A stretch of DNA of 57,995 bases from Mycobacterium sp. UM_WGJ (GTDB taxonomy: Bacteria; Actinomycetota; Actinomycetes; Mycobacteriales; Mycobacteriaceae), in assembly GCF_000455125.1 (NCBI RefSeq), contig NZ_AUWR01000062.1:1-57995 (forward strand), read 5' to 3'. The translations under genes were made by a program, and so were the position numbers. How positions within the stretch are numbered: the first letter of the stretch is position 1; every line of letters starts with the position of its first letter. Shown here one piece after another: positions 34,771 to 46,200 of this stretch. Below the pieces are notes generated by a model, which saw only the letters and a list, made by a program, of their open reading frames with translations, did not search any database and was not told where the DNA came from.

Positions 34771-36027
34771 TCAATGCTCGGAGACGGCCACCGGTATGGG
34801 AGTTTCCCCGAACGTCTCGGAGTCTCGTGCCCTGCGCGCGTAGATCACCACGCCGACAGCGGCCACCGCCCAGACGACGTACTGCATGGTCCAGGCCAGC
34901 CGGAACGCGGCGAATGAGTAGCCGCCGGTCATTGCGATGACCACCCCCATCGCCTGCATGATGAGCAGGGTGGCGATGAAGCCGCCGGTATTGACCATGC
35001 CTTGCGCGGTGCCCAACGAGGCCGGCGGGTTGTAGGTGCGGGCAAAGTCGAAGGCCAGCATCGACACTGGCTGGCCCGCCGAGATCACCAGGATCAGCAC
35101 CACCAACAGCCAGTGCGGCGCGGGCTGCGGCAGCGCCAGCAGCACCGTCCAGGTCAGCGCGATCAGCGCCATCATGGTCAGCGCCACCCGCGAACGGTGC
35201 CCCGGCCAACGTCCCGAAATCGTTCCGGCCAGCAGTCCCACCACGATGAAGGGCAGTACCGACAGCGTCAGCGCCGCGCCCGCCATGCCGCGCGAAAGGC
35301 CTTGCGCGGTCGTCAGGTATGGCACCCCCCACATCAGCGCGAACACGCCGGGGGAGAACGCGTTGCCCATGTGGGTGTAAAAGCCCGCCTTAGTCCCCGG
35401 CCGCGACCACACGGTCTTAATCTCACCGAACGCGTCGCCGAAGCTTCGTGCGTGCACGGCGGTCGGCGTTCCCGGCGGGGCGTCGCGGGTGACGGCCAGT
35501 GTCAGCATGCCGGCGAACAGGCCCAGCCCTGCGGCCGACAGGTAGGCGGCCGTCCAGCCGCCGTGCAGCAGGATCGCCAGGAACGGCACCGCCGAGAGGA
35601 ACTGGCCGAACTGGCCGCAGATGCCGGTCAGTTGGGTGAGCAGCGGAACACGCTTGGGGGCAAACCAATTGGGCAGCAGGCGGATGACCGAGATGAAGAT
35701 GAACGAGTCGCCCAGGCCGATGACGCCGTACGCGCCGACCGCGGTGGGAAGCGAATGGGTCAGTGACAGCGTCAGTTGGGCGGCGGAGAGCACCAGGACG
35801 CCGGTGGCGATCATCGCCCGGGGGCCGAAGCGGTCCAAGAGCACTCCGGCCGGAATCTGCATGGCCGCGTAGATGACCAATTGCACGATCACGAACGACG
35901 ACAGCGTGCTCGGGCCGGCGTGGAAGCGATCGGCGGCGTCGAGGCCCGAGACTCCGAAAGTGGTTCGGTCCAGCACGGCCACCAAATAGGACAGCAGGCC
36001 GGTGCCCCACACGATCCAGGGACGCAA
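34771..36027 (-). CDS. MFS transporter (Rv1200-like)
   Basis: The 418-residue major facilitator has about 12 membrane helices. Motifs include DRTTFGVSGLDAADRF in the first loop, GVLLDRFGPR (motif A-like) and FARTYNPPASLGTAQGMVN in the second half. The substrate is unknown; the family is often labelled alpha-ketoglutarate or sugar permease-like without proof. TTG 36027 was chosen because AAGGTAGG precedes it by 6 bases and LRPWIVWGTGLL fits the usual N terminus. An open frame continues to 36252, where it would overlap the divergent gene. It is divergent from the DUF1906 gene. Confidence 0.85.
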   Translation of the reverse strand: MRPWIVWGTGLLSYLVAVLDRTTFGVSGLDAADRFHAGPSTLSSFVIVQLVIYAAMQIPAGVLLDRFGPRAMIATGVLVLSAAQLTLSLTHSLPTAVGAYGVIGLGDSFIFISVIRLLPNWFAPKRVPLLTQLTGICGQFGQFLSAVPFLAILLHGGWTAAYLSAAGLGLFAGMLTLAVTRDAPPGTPTAVHARSFGDAFGEIKTVWSRPGTKAGFYTHMGNAFSPGVFALMWGVPYLTTAQGLSRGMAGAALTLSVLPFIVVGLLAGTISGRWPGHRSRVALTMMALIALTWTVLLALPQPAPHWLLVVLILVISAGQPVSMLAFDFARTYNPPASLGTAQGMVNTGGFIATLLIMQAMGVVIAMTGGYSFAAFRLAWTMQYVVWAVAAVGVVIYARRARDSETFGETPIPVAVSEH

Positions 36028-36132
36028 TTCGGGCCTACCTTGTCTGTCTTTTGCCGGACACCGGCTATGGTCGCACACGATTTCGGCACGGTTTTCGCCG
36101 GTGACCGGCCAAAACTGCGCCAAAGTCTGTCC

Positions 36133-36138
36133 TAGTCT
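36133..36138 (+). promoter_or_regulatory. -10 hexamer TAGTCT, leaderless start of DUF1906 gene
   Basis: TAGTCT ends 7 bases before GTG 36146; ATG follows directly as codon 2. Confidence 0.55.
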
Positions 36139-36145
36139 GTGTCGC

Positions 36146-36856
36146 GTGATGTTTTCACGGCGCGACGTATTCAAACTCACCGCGGCGGCAGGACTCGGCG
36201 CCGGGGCTTCGGCGCTGCTCTCCGCGGTCGCCGAGGCGGCGCCGCTGGGCATTCTGCTGGACTACTCGGCCGGGGTTTTGCCGGCCGACGCCATCAAGGC
36301 GTCCGGCGCGGCGGGTGCGATCCGCTATGTGTCGGACCGTCGGCCGGGTGCCGACTGGATGCTCGGCAAGCCGATGCAGCTGGCCGAGGCGCGCGACCTG
36401 CAGGAGAACGGACTCACGGTGGTCTCCTGCTACCAGTTCGGAAAGCAGGCGACGGCGGATTGGCTGGGCGGCCAAGACGCGGGTGTAGACCACGCCAAGC
36501 GTGGCGCGCAGCTGCACACGGCGGCCGGTGGTCCGGACAGTGCGCCGATCTACGCCTCCATCGACGACAATCCGTCCTTCGAGCAGTACAAAGAGCAGGT
36601 TGCTCCCTACCTGCGGGGCTGGCAGTCGGTGATCGGGCCGGAGCGCACCGGTGTCTACGCCAACTCCAAAACCATTGAGTGGGCGCTGCAGGACGGTCTG
36701 GGCTCGTGCTTCTGGCAACACAACTTCGGCTCACCCGGCGGTGTCGCCCATCCGGCGGCCAACTTGCATCAAGTCGAGATCGACAGGCGCACGGTCGGCG
36801 GCATTGGTGTGGACATTAACGAGATCCTGGTGCCCCAGTTCGGTCAGTGGGCCTGA
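36146..36856 (+). CDS. Tat-exported DUF1906 glycoside-hydrolase-like protein (Rv2525c-like)
   Basis: The 236-residue protein has a twin-arginine signal (SRRDVFK) and an alanine-rich hydrophobic stretch to about residue 33. A DUF1906 TIM-barrel-like domain follows, with GILLDYSAG, GAIRYVSDRRPGADWMLGKP, YASIDDNPSFEQY and CFWQHNFGSPGG. Rv2525c is a Tat substrate with a glycoside-hydrolase-like fold, linked to the wall; its substrate is unsettled. Start is GTG 36146 or ATG 36149. It lies just upstream of fas in the same direction, as Rv2525c does, separated by 435 bases. Confidence 0.9.
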   Translation: MMFSRRDVFKLTAAAGLGAGASALLSAVAEAAPLGILLDYSAGVLPADAIKASGAAGAIRYVSDRRPGADWMLGKPMQLAEARDLQENGLTVVSCYQFGKQATADWLGGQDAGVDHAKRGAQLHTAAGGPDSAPIYASIDDNPSFEQYKEQVAPYLRGWQSVIGPERTGVYANSKTIEWALQDGLGSCFWQHNFGSPGGVAHPAANLHQVEIDRRTVGGIGVDINEILVPQFGQWA

Positions 36857-37291
36857 CCAAGCTCCGGCCCGCCGTCCGCCCAGCAAACCAGCTCCGAAAC
36901 GGGCTGCGAAGGCCTGGGATCACCGGGCCCGTTCAGGCTCGGAGCCCCGGGCACCGCCAAACCCAGTTGGCCTGGCTGATTCAAACATAACGATTAGATA
37001 ACAATGGAGCCTTGATCAGCGTCGTTATGGCTACTCGACCGTAACCCCACGCATGCAGGACGTTTGTCCCGGATCGTTCCGGCCGTGGTCAAGGCCCGTG
37101 ATATCCGAGGCTGGGTTACCCGAGCGTAGAACTCACCAGTAACCAATTTGCTGCCGAAACGGCACAGGTTCTTATGACACTCTTACGGCTGTAGCGCGGC
37201 CGCGAACACGCGAGAACCCGCTGTTAGGCCGGTCATTCCGGCCGGCGTCGAAGACGACGCGACGTTAACCAGGGCAGGGGAGATACATACC
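36857..37291. other. 435-base region upstream of fas
   Basis: No gene was seen. The region should carry the fas promoter and operator. It contains the spaced inverted repeat GGTTAC/GTAACC (37114-37144), a GTTA/TAAC pair around 37024-37045, and -35/-10-like TTGCTG (37148-37153) and TTATGA (37172-37177). The assignments are tentative. Confidence 0.5.
37114..37144. promoter_or_regulatory. candidate fas operator, GGTTAC-N19-GTAACC
   Basis: Perfect 6-bp arms separated by 19 bases lie just upstream of the putative fas -35 box. The TetR-type activator FasR is known to bind inverted repeats in mycobacterial fas promoters. Identity with that site is inferred from position and symmetry only. Confidence 0.3.
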
Positions 37292-40200
37292 GTGACGATC
37301 CACGAACACGACCGGGTTTCCGCTGAGGGCGCAGGCTCGGGGCGGTTCCCCAGTGCCTCGTCCGCTCTGGTGGATCGGTTGACGGGCGGCGAGCCGTACG
37401 CGGTCGCCTTCGGTGGACAGGGCAGTGCCTGGCTGGAGTCGCTCGAGGAGCTGGTGTCGTCGGCCGGCATCGAGACGGAGCTGGCCACGCTGGCCGGTGA
37501 AGCGGACCTGCTGCTCGAGCCGATCGCCAAGGAACTTGTGGTGGTCCGGCCCATCGGCTTCGAGCCGCTGCAATGGGTGCGGGCGCTGGCCGCCGAGGAC
37601 CCGATCCCGTCGGCCAAGCAGCTGACTTCGGCGGCCGTGTCGGTGCCGGGAGTGCTGCTGACCCAGATCGCCGCTATGCGGGCGCTGGAGCGCCAAGGGC
37701 TGGACCTGGCGGCCACCCCGCCGGTCGCTGCGGCCGGGCACTCGCAGGGCATCCTGGCCGTCGAGTCGCTGAAGGCCGGTGGCGCCACCGACGTGCAACT
37801 GCTCGCGATCGCCCAGCTGCTGGGGGCCGCCGGAACGCTGGTCGCCCGGCGCCGCGGCATTTCGATCCTGGGCGACCGCCCGCCGATGGTCTCGGTCACC
37901 AATGTTGACCCCGAGCGCATCCGGCAGCTGCTGGACGAGTTCTCCCAGGACGTGCGCACGGTGCTGCCGCCGGTGCTGTCCATCCGCAACGGTCGCCGTG
38001 CCGTGGTGATCACCGGGACGCCCGAGCAGCTGTCGCGCTTCGAGTTGTACTGCGAGCAGATCGCCGAGAAGGAGGCCGCCGAGCGCAAAAACAAGCTGCG
38101 TGGTGGAGCGGTCTTCGCCCCGGTCTTCGAGCCGGTTCAGGTCGAGGTCGGCTTCCACTCGCCTCGCCTGTCCGACGGCATCGAGATCGTGGCGCAGTGG
38201 GCCGCCCAGATAGGTTTCGACGCCGAAGGTGTCGCGTTGACCCGCAAGCTGGCCGACTCGATCCTGGTCGGCGAGGTCGACTGGGTCGACGAGGTCACCA
38301 CGCTGCACGATGCGGGCGCCCGCTGGATTCTGGATCTGGGACCCGGCGACATCCTGACCCGGCTGACCGCGCCGGTGATCCGCGGCCTGGGCATCGGCAT
38401 CGTGCCGGTGGCCACCCGCGGTGGGCAGCGCAACCTGTTCACCATCGGTGCCGTCCCGGAGGTCGCCCGGCCGTGGACGAGCTACGCCCCCTCGGTGGTG
38501 CGGTTTCCCGACGGTCGGGTCAAGCTCGACACCAAGTTCACCCGGCTGACCGGCCGTTCGCCGATCCTGCTGGCCGGTATGACCCCGACGACCGTCGACG
38601 CCAAGATCGTCGCCGCGGCCGCCAATGCCGGGCACTGGTCTGAGCTGGCCGGCGGCGGGCAGGTCACCGAGGAGATCTTCAACGACCGGGTCGCCGAGCT
38701 CACGACGCTGCTCGAGCCGGGCCGCACCGTCCAGTTCAACTCGCTGTTCCTGGACCCCTACCTGTGGAAGTTGCAGGTCGGCGGTAAGCGGTTGGTGCAG
38801 AAGGCGCGTCAGTCCGGCGCGCCGTTCGACGGGCTGGTGATCAGTGCCGGCATCCCCGAGCTGGAAGAGGCTGTCGAGCTGATCGCCGAGCTCAACGAAT
38901 CCGGCATCAGCCACGTGGTGTTCAAGCCCGGCACCGTTGAGCAGATCCGGTCGGTGATCCGCATCGCCGCCGAGGTCCCCACCACGCCGGTGATCGCCCA
39001 CGTCGAGGGTGGCCGCGCCGGTGGGCACCACTCCTGGGAAGACCTCGACGACCTGCTGTTGGCGACCTACTCCGAGCTGCGCTCGCAGCCCAACATCACG
39101 CTGTGCGTCGGCGGCGGAATCGGCACCCCCGAGCAGGCCGCCGAATATCTGTCCGGCCGTTGGTCGCAGCAGCACGGCTTCCCGTTGATGCCCGTCGACG
39201 GCATTCTGGTCGGGACCGCGGCAATGGCCACCTTGGAGGCCACCACGTCGCCGGCAGTCAAGCAGATGCTGGTGGACACCAAGGGCACCGACCATTGGAT
39301 CGGCGCCGGTAAAGCGCAGGGCGGCATGGCTTCTTCGCGCAGCCAGCTCGGTGCCGACATCCACGAGATCGACAACGTCGCCTCGCGGTGCGGCCGGCTG
39401 CTCGACGAGGTCGCCGGTGACGGCGAGGCTGTCGCGGCGCGTCGCGACGAGATCATCGCGGCGCTGGCCGACACCGCCAAGCCCTACTTCGGCGATGTCA
39501 CCGAGATGACGTACGCGCAGTGGCTGCGCCGCTACGTGGAATTGGCCATCGGTGCGGGCGACTCGACCGCCGACACCGCGTCACCGGACAGCCCGTGGCT
39601 GGCCGACACCTGGCGGGAGCGGTTCGGTTCGATGCTGCAGCGCGCCGAAGCGCGGCTCAACGAACTCGAGTCGGGTCCGATCGAGACCCTTTTCGCCGAT
39701 TCCCAAGGCACACAGTCGATCCTGGAGCGTCCCGAAGAGGCCATCGCGGCGCTGCTGGCTCGCTACCCCGAGGCCGAGACCGTCCGGCTGCACCCGGCCG
39801 ACGCGCCGTTCTTCACCCAGCTCTGCAAGACGCCGGGCAAGCCGGTCAACTTCGTGCCGGTGATCGACAAGGACGTGCGCCGTTGGTGGCGCAGCGACTC
39901 ACTGTGGCAGGCGCATGACGCCCGCTACACCGCCGAGCAGGTCTGCATCATTCCGGGCATCACCGCGGTCGCCGGGATCACCCGGGTCGACGAGCCGGTC
40001 GGAGAGCTGCTGGACCGCTTCGAGCAGGCGGCAGTGGACCAGGTGCTCGCCACGGGCGTGGAGCCCACCCCGGTGACGGCGCGCCGTCAGGGCCGCACCG
40101 ATGTGACCGGCCCGCTGGCCGTGCTGCTCGACGCCCCCGACGTGCTGTGGGCGGGTCGCACCGCGACCAACCCGGTGCACCGGATTGCCGACCCCGATGA

Positions 40201-43200
40201 GTGGCAGGTGCACGAGAATCGCACCGCCACCCACCCGTCGACCGCGGCACGTCTGGAGGTCGCCTCGGACTCGAGCGTCGTACTGAGCGTGCCGTTGTCC
40301 GGTGTCTGGATCAACATTCGCTTCACCGTGCCGGCAGCCGTCGTCGACGGCGCCACCCCGCTGGTCTCCACCGAGGACGCCGCCGCCGCCATGCGCGCGG
40401 TGCTGGCCATCGCCGCCGGTGTCGACGGCCCGGAGGCCCTGCCGCCGGTGACCGATGGCTCGGCCACCGTCACCGTGGAGTGGAACCCCGAGCAGGTCGC
40501 TGACCACACCGGGGTGACCGCAACGTTCGGCGCGCCGCTGGCGCCGGGTCTGTCCACCGTGCCCGACGCACTGGTCGGCCGGTGCTGGCCGGCGGTGTTC
40601 GCCGCCATCGGCTCGGCCAGCACCGACACCGGGTTCCCGGTTGTCGAGGGTCTGTTGTCCCTGGTGCATCTGGACCACGCGGCGCAGCTGCTCGCCCCGT
40701 TGCCGGCTGAACCGGCCGAATTGCGCGTCACCGCAACGGTGTCGGCGGCCACCGACACCGAGGTCGGCCGCGTCGTTCCGGTCTCGGTCACCGTGGCGGC
40801 AGCCGATGGCGCCGTGCTGGCCACGCTGGAGGAGCGCTTCGCGATCCGCGGACGCACCGGTGCCGCGGAACTGACCGACCCGGTCCGGGCCGGTGGTGCG
40901 GTCTCCGACAACGCCACCGACACCCCGCGCCGCCGTCGGCGCGACGTCACCGTGACCGCACCGGTGGACATGCGCCCGTTCGCGGCGGTCTCCGGCGACT
41001 ACAACCCGATCCACACCGACCGGGCCGCAGCCCTGTTGGCCGGCCTGGAATCACCCATCGTGCACGGCATGTGGCTCTCGGCCGCGGCCCAGCACGTGGT
41101 GACCGCCACCGACGGCCAGGCTCGTCCACCGGCGCGACTGGTCGGCTGGACCGCGCGCTTCCTAGGCATGGTCAAGCCCGGCGATGACGTCGACTTCCGG
41201 GTGGACCGGGTCGGAATCGACCTGGGCGCAGAGGTTCTGGAGATCAGCGCACGGATCGGTTCGGACCTGGTGATGTCGGCTACCGCCCGGCTTACCGCCC
41301 CCAAGACTGTCTATGCGTTCCCGGGACAGGGCATCCAGCACAAGGGCATGGGCATGGAGGTCCGTGCCCGGTCCAAGGCCGCGCGCAAGGTCTGGGACTC
41401 CGCGGACAAGTTCACCCGTGAAACCTTGGGCTTCTCGGTGCTGCACGTGGTGCGCGACAACCCGACTTCCCTGATCGCCTCCGGTGTGCACTACCAGCAT
41501 CCCGAGGGCGTGCTGTACCTGACCCAGTTCACCCAGGTGGCCATGGCCACAGTGGCCGCCGCGCAGGTCGCCGAGATGCGCGAGCAGGGGGCGTTCGTCG
41601 AAGGAGCGATCGCCTGCGGTCACTCCGTCGGTGAGTACACCGCGCTGGCGTGTGTCAGCGGTGTCTACGAGCTCGAGGCGCTGCTGGAGGTGGTGTTCCA
41701 TCGCGGCTCGAAGATGCACGACATCGTCCCGCGTGACGCCATGGGACGCTCCAACTATCGGCTGGCGGCCATCCGGCCGTCGCAGATCGATCTCGATGAC
41801 GCCGACGTCACCGCGTTTGTCGCCGAAATCTCCGAGCGCACCGGCGAATTCCTGCAGATCGTCAACTTCAACCTGCGCGGCTCGCAGTATGCGATCGCCG
41901 GTACGGTAGCCGGCCTGGAGGCGCTGGAGGCCGAGGTCGAGCGGCGCCGTGAGATCAGCGGCGGCAAGCGGTCTTTCATCCTGGTGCCCGGCATCGACGT
42001 GCCGTTCCACTCCGAGGTGCTGCGTATCGGCGTGGACGACTTCCGGCGTTCGCTGGAGCGGGTCATGCCGCGCGATCAGGACCCGGCGCTGATCGTCGGC
42101 CGTTACATCCCCAACCTGGTGCCCAAGCCGTTCACCCTGGACCGGGAGTTCATCCAGGAGATCCGCGACCTGGTGCCGGCCGAGCCGCTCGATGAGGTGC
42201 TGGCCGACTACGACACCTGGCGCAACGAGAAGCCGGCCGAGCTGTGCCGCAAGGTCGTCATCGAGTTGCTGGCCTGGCAGTTCGCCAGCCCGGTGCGCTG
42301 GATCGAGACCCAGGACCTGCTGTTCATCGAACAGGCCGCCGGCGGGTTGGGCGTGGAACGATTTGTCGAGATCGGGGTCAAGACCGCTCCGACGGTCGCC
42401 GGACTGGCCACCAACACGCTCAAGTTGCCCGAGTACGCCCACAGCACCGTGGAGGTGCTCAACGCTGAGCGCGACGCCGCTGTGCTGTTCGCCACCGACA
42501 CCGACCCGGAGCCGGAGGAGGTGGTTGAGGAGGATTCCGGCGCCGGCGCGCCGGAGGGTGCGCTCAGCCCCGATGTCGCCCCGGCCGTCGCCGCGGCTCC
42601 GCCTGCGGCTCCGTCCGGTGCTCCCCGCCCCGACGACATTGCGTTCGACGCCGCCGACGCCACCTGCGCACTGATCGCGTTGAGCGCCAAGATGCGCATC
42701 GACCAGATCGAGGCGCTGGACTCCATCGAGTCCATCACCGACGGCGCGTCGTCGCGGCGTAACCAGCTGCTGGTGGACCTGGGTTCGGAGTTGAACCTGG
42801 GCGCCATCGACGGCGCCGCCGAAGCCGACCTGTCCGGGCTCAAGTCGCAGGTGACCAAGCTGGCCCGCACCTACAAGCCGTACGGCCCGGTGCTGACCGA
42901 CGCGATCAACGACCAGCTGCGCACCATTCTCGGACCGTCCGGCAAGCGGCCCGGTGCCATCGCCGAACGGGTCAAGAAGACCTGGGAGCTCGGTGATGGC
43001 TGGGCCAAGCACGTCACCGTCGAGGTGGCGTTGGGGACCCGCGAGGGCACCAGTGTCCGGGGCGGCGCCTTGGGCGGTTTGCACGAGGGCGCGCTGGCCG
43101 ACGCCGCGGCCGTCGACAAGGCCATCGATGCGGCCGTGCAGGCCGTCGCCGCACGCCGTGGTGTCGCGGTCAGCCTGCCGTCGGCAGGCGGTGGCGGCGG

Positions 43201-46200
43201 CGCGACCGTGGACGCCGCCGCGCTGGGCGAGTTCACCGCCCAGATCACCGGCCGCGACGGTGTGCTCGCCTCAGCGGCCCGGCTGGTGTTGGGCCAGCTC
43301 GGGTTCGACGATGCAATGAGCGCCCCGGCAGGTGCCACCGACAGCGAGCTGATCGACCTGGTGACCGCCGAATTGGGCTCGGACTGGCCGCGGCTGGTGG
43401 CGCCGGCCTTCGACGGCCGCAAGGCGGTGCTGTTCGACGACCGCTGGGCCAGTGCCCGCGAGGATCTGGTCAAGCTGTGGCTGGCCGACGAAGGCGACAT
43501 CGACGCCGACTGGCCCCGCCTCGCCGAGCGTTTCGAAGGCGCCGGCCACGTGGTCGCCACCCAGGCGTCCTGGTGGCAGGCCCGGGCACTGGCCACCGGC
43601 CGGCAGATCCACGGCTCCTTGTACGCGCGGATCGCCGCCGGCGCGGAAAACCCGGGCCGGGGCCGCTACAGCGACGAGGTGGCGGTGGTGACCGGCGCCT
43701 CCAAGGGCTCGATCGCGGCATCGGTGGTCGGGCAGCTGCTCGACGGCGGTGCGACCGTCATCGCCACCACGTCTCGACTCGACGACGAGCGACTGGGCTT
43801 CTACCGCGACCTTTACCGTGACCACGCCCGGTTCGGTGCCGCGTTGTGGGTGGTTCCGGCCAACATGGCTTCCTACTCCGACATCGACGCACTGGTCGAA
43901 TGGGTCGGAACGGAGCAGACCGAAAGCCTTGGACCGCAGTCGATTCACCTCAAGGACGCGCAGACCCCGACGCTGCTGTTCCCGTTCGCGGCGCCGCGGG
44001 TCACCGGCGATCTGTCGGAGGCCGGTGCCCGTGCCGAGATGGAGATGAAGGTTCTGCTGTGGGCGGTGCAGCGCCTCATCGGCGGCCTGTCGAAGATCGG
44101 CGCCGAGCGTGACATCGCCTCCCGGTTGCACGTGGTGCTGCCCGGCTCGCCCAACCGCGGCATGTTCGGCGGTGACGGCGCCTACGGCGAGGCCAAGGCG
44201 TCACTGGACGCGCTGGTGTCGCGCTGGAAGGCGGAGTCCTCGTGGGCTTCCCGGGTCAGCCTGGCCCACGCGCTGATCGGCTGGACTCGCGGCACCGGGC
44301 TGATGGGCCACAACGACGTCATCGTCGATGCGGTCGAGGAAGCCGGCGTCACCACCTACTCGACCGAGCAGATGGCGGCCATGCTGCTGGACCTGTGCAA
44401 CGTCGAGTCCAAGGTGGCCGCGGCCAACGCCCCGATCGAGGCCGACCTGACCGGTGGGCTGGCCGAGGCGAACCTGGACATGGCCGAGCTGGCTGCCCGG
44501 GCTCGTGAGGAGATGACGAGCGAAGCCGCGGTCGACGACGAGGCTGATGCCGGCAACACCATTGCGGCACTGCCGAGCCCGCCACGGGGCCACACTCCGG
44601 CACCCCCGCCGGCCTGGGCCGACCTCGACGTCGACCTCGCCGACCTGGTGGTCATCGTCGGTGGCGCCGAATTGGGCCCGCTGGGCTCGTCACGGACCCG
44701 CTTCGAGATGGAGGTCTCCGGCGAGCTGTCGGCCGCTGGGGTGCTCGAGCTGGCCTGGACCACCGGCCTGGTCAAGTGGGAGGACGACCCGACCCCGGGT
44801 TGGTATGACACCGCGACCGGCGAACTGGTCGACGAGGCCGAGTTGGTGGAGCGCTACCACGACGCCGTGGTGGAACGCGTCGGTGTTCGCGAGTTCGTCG
44901 ATGACGGTGCGATCGACCCCGACCACGCCTCACCGCTTCTGGTCAGTGTGTTCCTGGACAAGGACTTCTCGTTCGTGGTCTCCAGCGAGGCCGACGCCCG
45001 GGCGTTCGTCGAGTTCGACCCCGAGCACACCGTGGTGCGCCCGGTGCCGGACTCCTCGGACTGGCAGGTGATCCGCAAGGCCGGCACCGAGATTCGGGTG
45101 CCGCGCAAGAGCAAGCTGTCGCGCACCGTGGGTGCTCAGATCCCCACCGGATTCGACCCGACGGTCTGGGGGATCAGCCAGGACATGGCCACCTCCATCG
45201 ACCGGGTGGCGCTATGGAACATCGTCGCGACCGTTGACGCGTTCCTGTCGGCGGGCTTCACCCCGACCGAGTTGATGCGCTGGGTGCACCCGTCGTTGGT
45301 GGCCAGCACTCAGGGCACCGGCATGGGCGGCATGACCTCGATGCAGACCATGTACCACGGCAACCTGCTCGGGCGTGCCAAGCCGAACGACATCCTGCAG
45401 GAAGTTCTGCCCAACGTCGTTGCCGCACACGTGGTTCAGAGCTACGTCGGGTCCTACGGCGCGATGATCCACCCGGTGGCCGCCTGTGCCACCGCGGCGG
45501 TCTCGGTCGAAGAGGGCGTCGACAAGATCCGGCTGGGCAAGGCCGAGCTGGTGGTCACCGGCGGCTACGACGACCTGACCCTGGAGGCCATCATCGGCTT
45601 CGGTGACATGGCGGCCACCGCCGACACCGAGATGATGCGGGCCAAGGGAATCAGCGACTCGAAGTTCTCCCGCGCCAACGACCGGCGCCGGTTGGGCTTC
45701 GTCGAGGCGCAGGGCGGTGGCACCATTCTGCTGGCCCGCGGCGACCTGGCCGCCAAGATGGGCCTGCCGGTCCTGGCGGTGGTGGCCTACGCGCAGAGCT
45801 TCGCCGACGGTGTGCACACCTCGATCCCCGCTCCGGGGCTGGGCGCGCTGGGCGCGGGCCGGGGCGGCAGGGACTCGGTGCTGGCCCGTTCGCTGGCCAA
45901 GCTGGGTGTGGGCGCCGATGACATCGCGGTGGTCTCCAAGCACGACACCTCGACGTTGGCCAACGACCCCAACGAGACCGAGTTGCACGAGCGGCTGGCC
46001 GATTCACTGGGCCGCTCTGACGGTGCGCCGCTGTTCGTGATCAGCCAGAAGAGCCTCACCGGGCACGCCAAGGGCGGCGCGGCGGTCTTCCAGATGATGG
46101 GCCTGTGCCAGGTGCTGCGCGACGGGGTGATCCCGCCGAACCGCAGCCTGGACTGTGTCGACGACGAGCTGGCCACTGCCGGGCACCTGGTGTGGGTGCG

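Noticed and set aside
37265-43084. Long minus-strand open frames within fas
   Set aside because: They are composition-driven shadows of a GC-rich gene with no recognisable domains, while the plus strand encodes continuous Fas domains.
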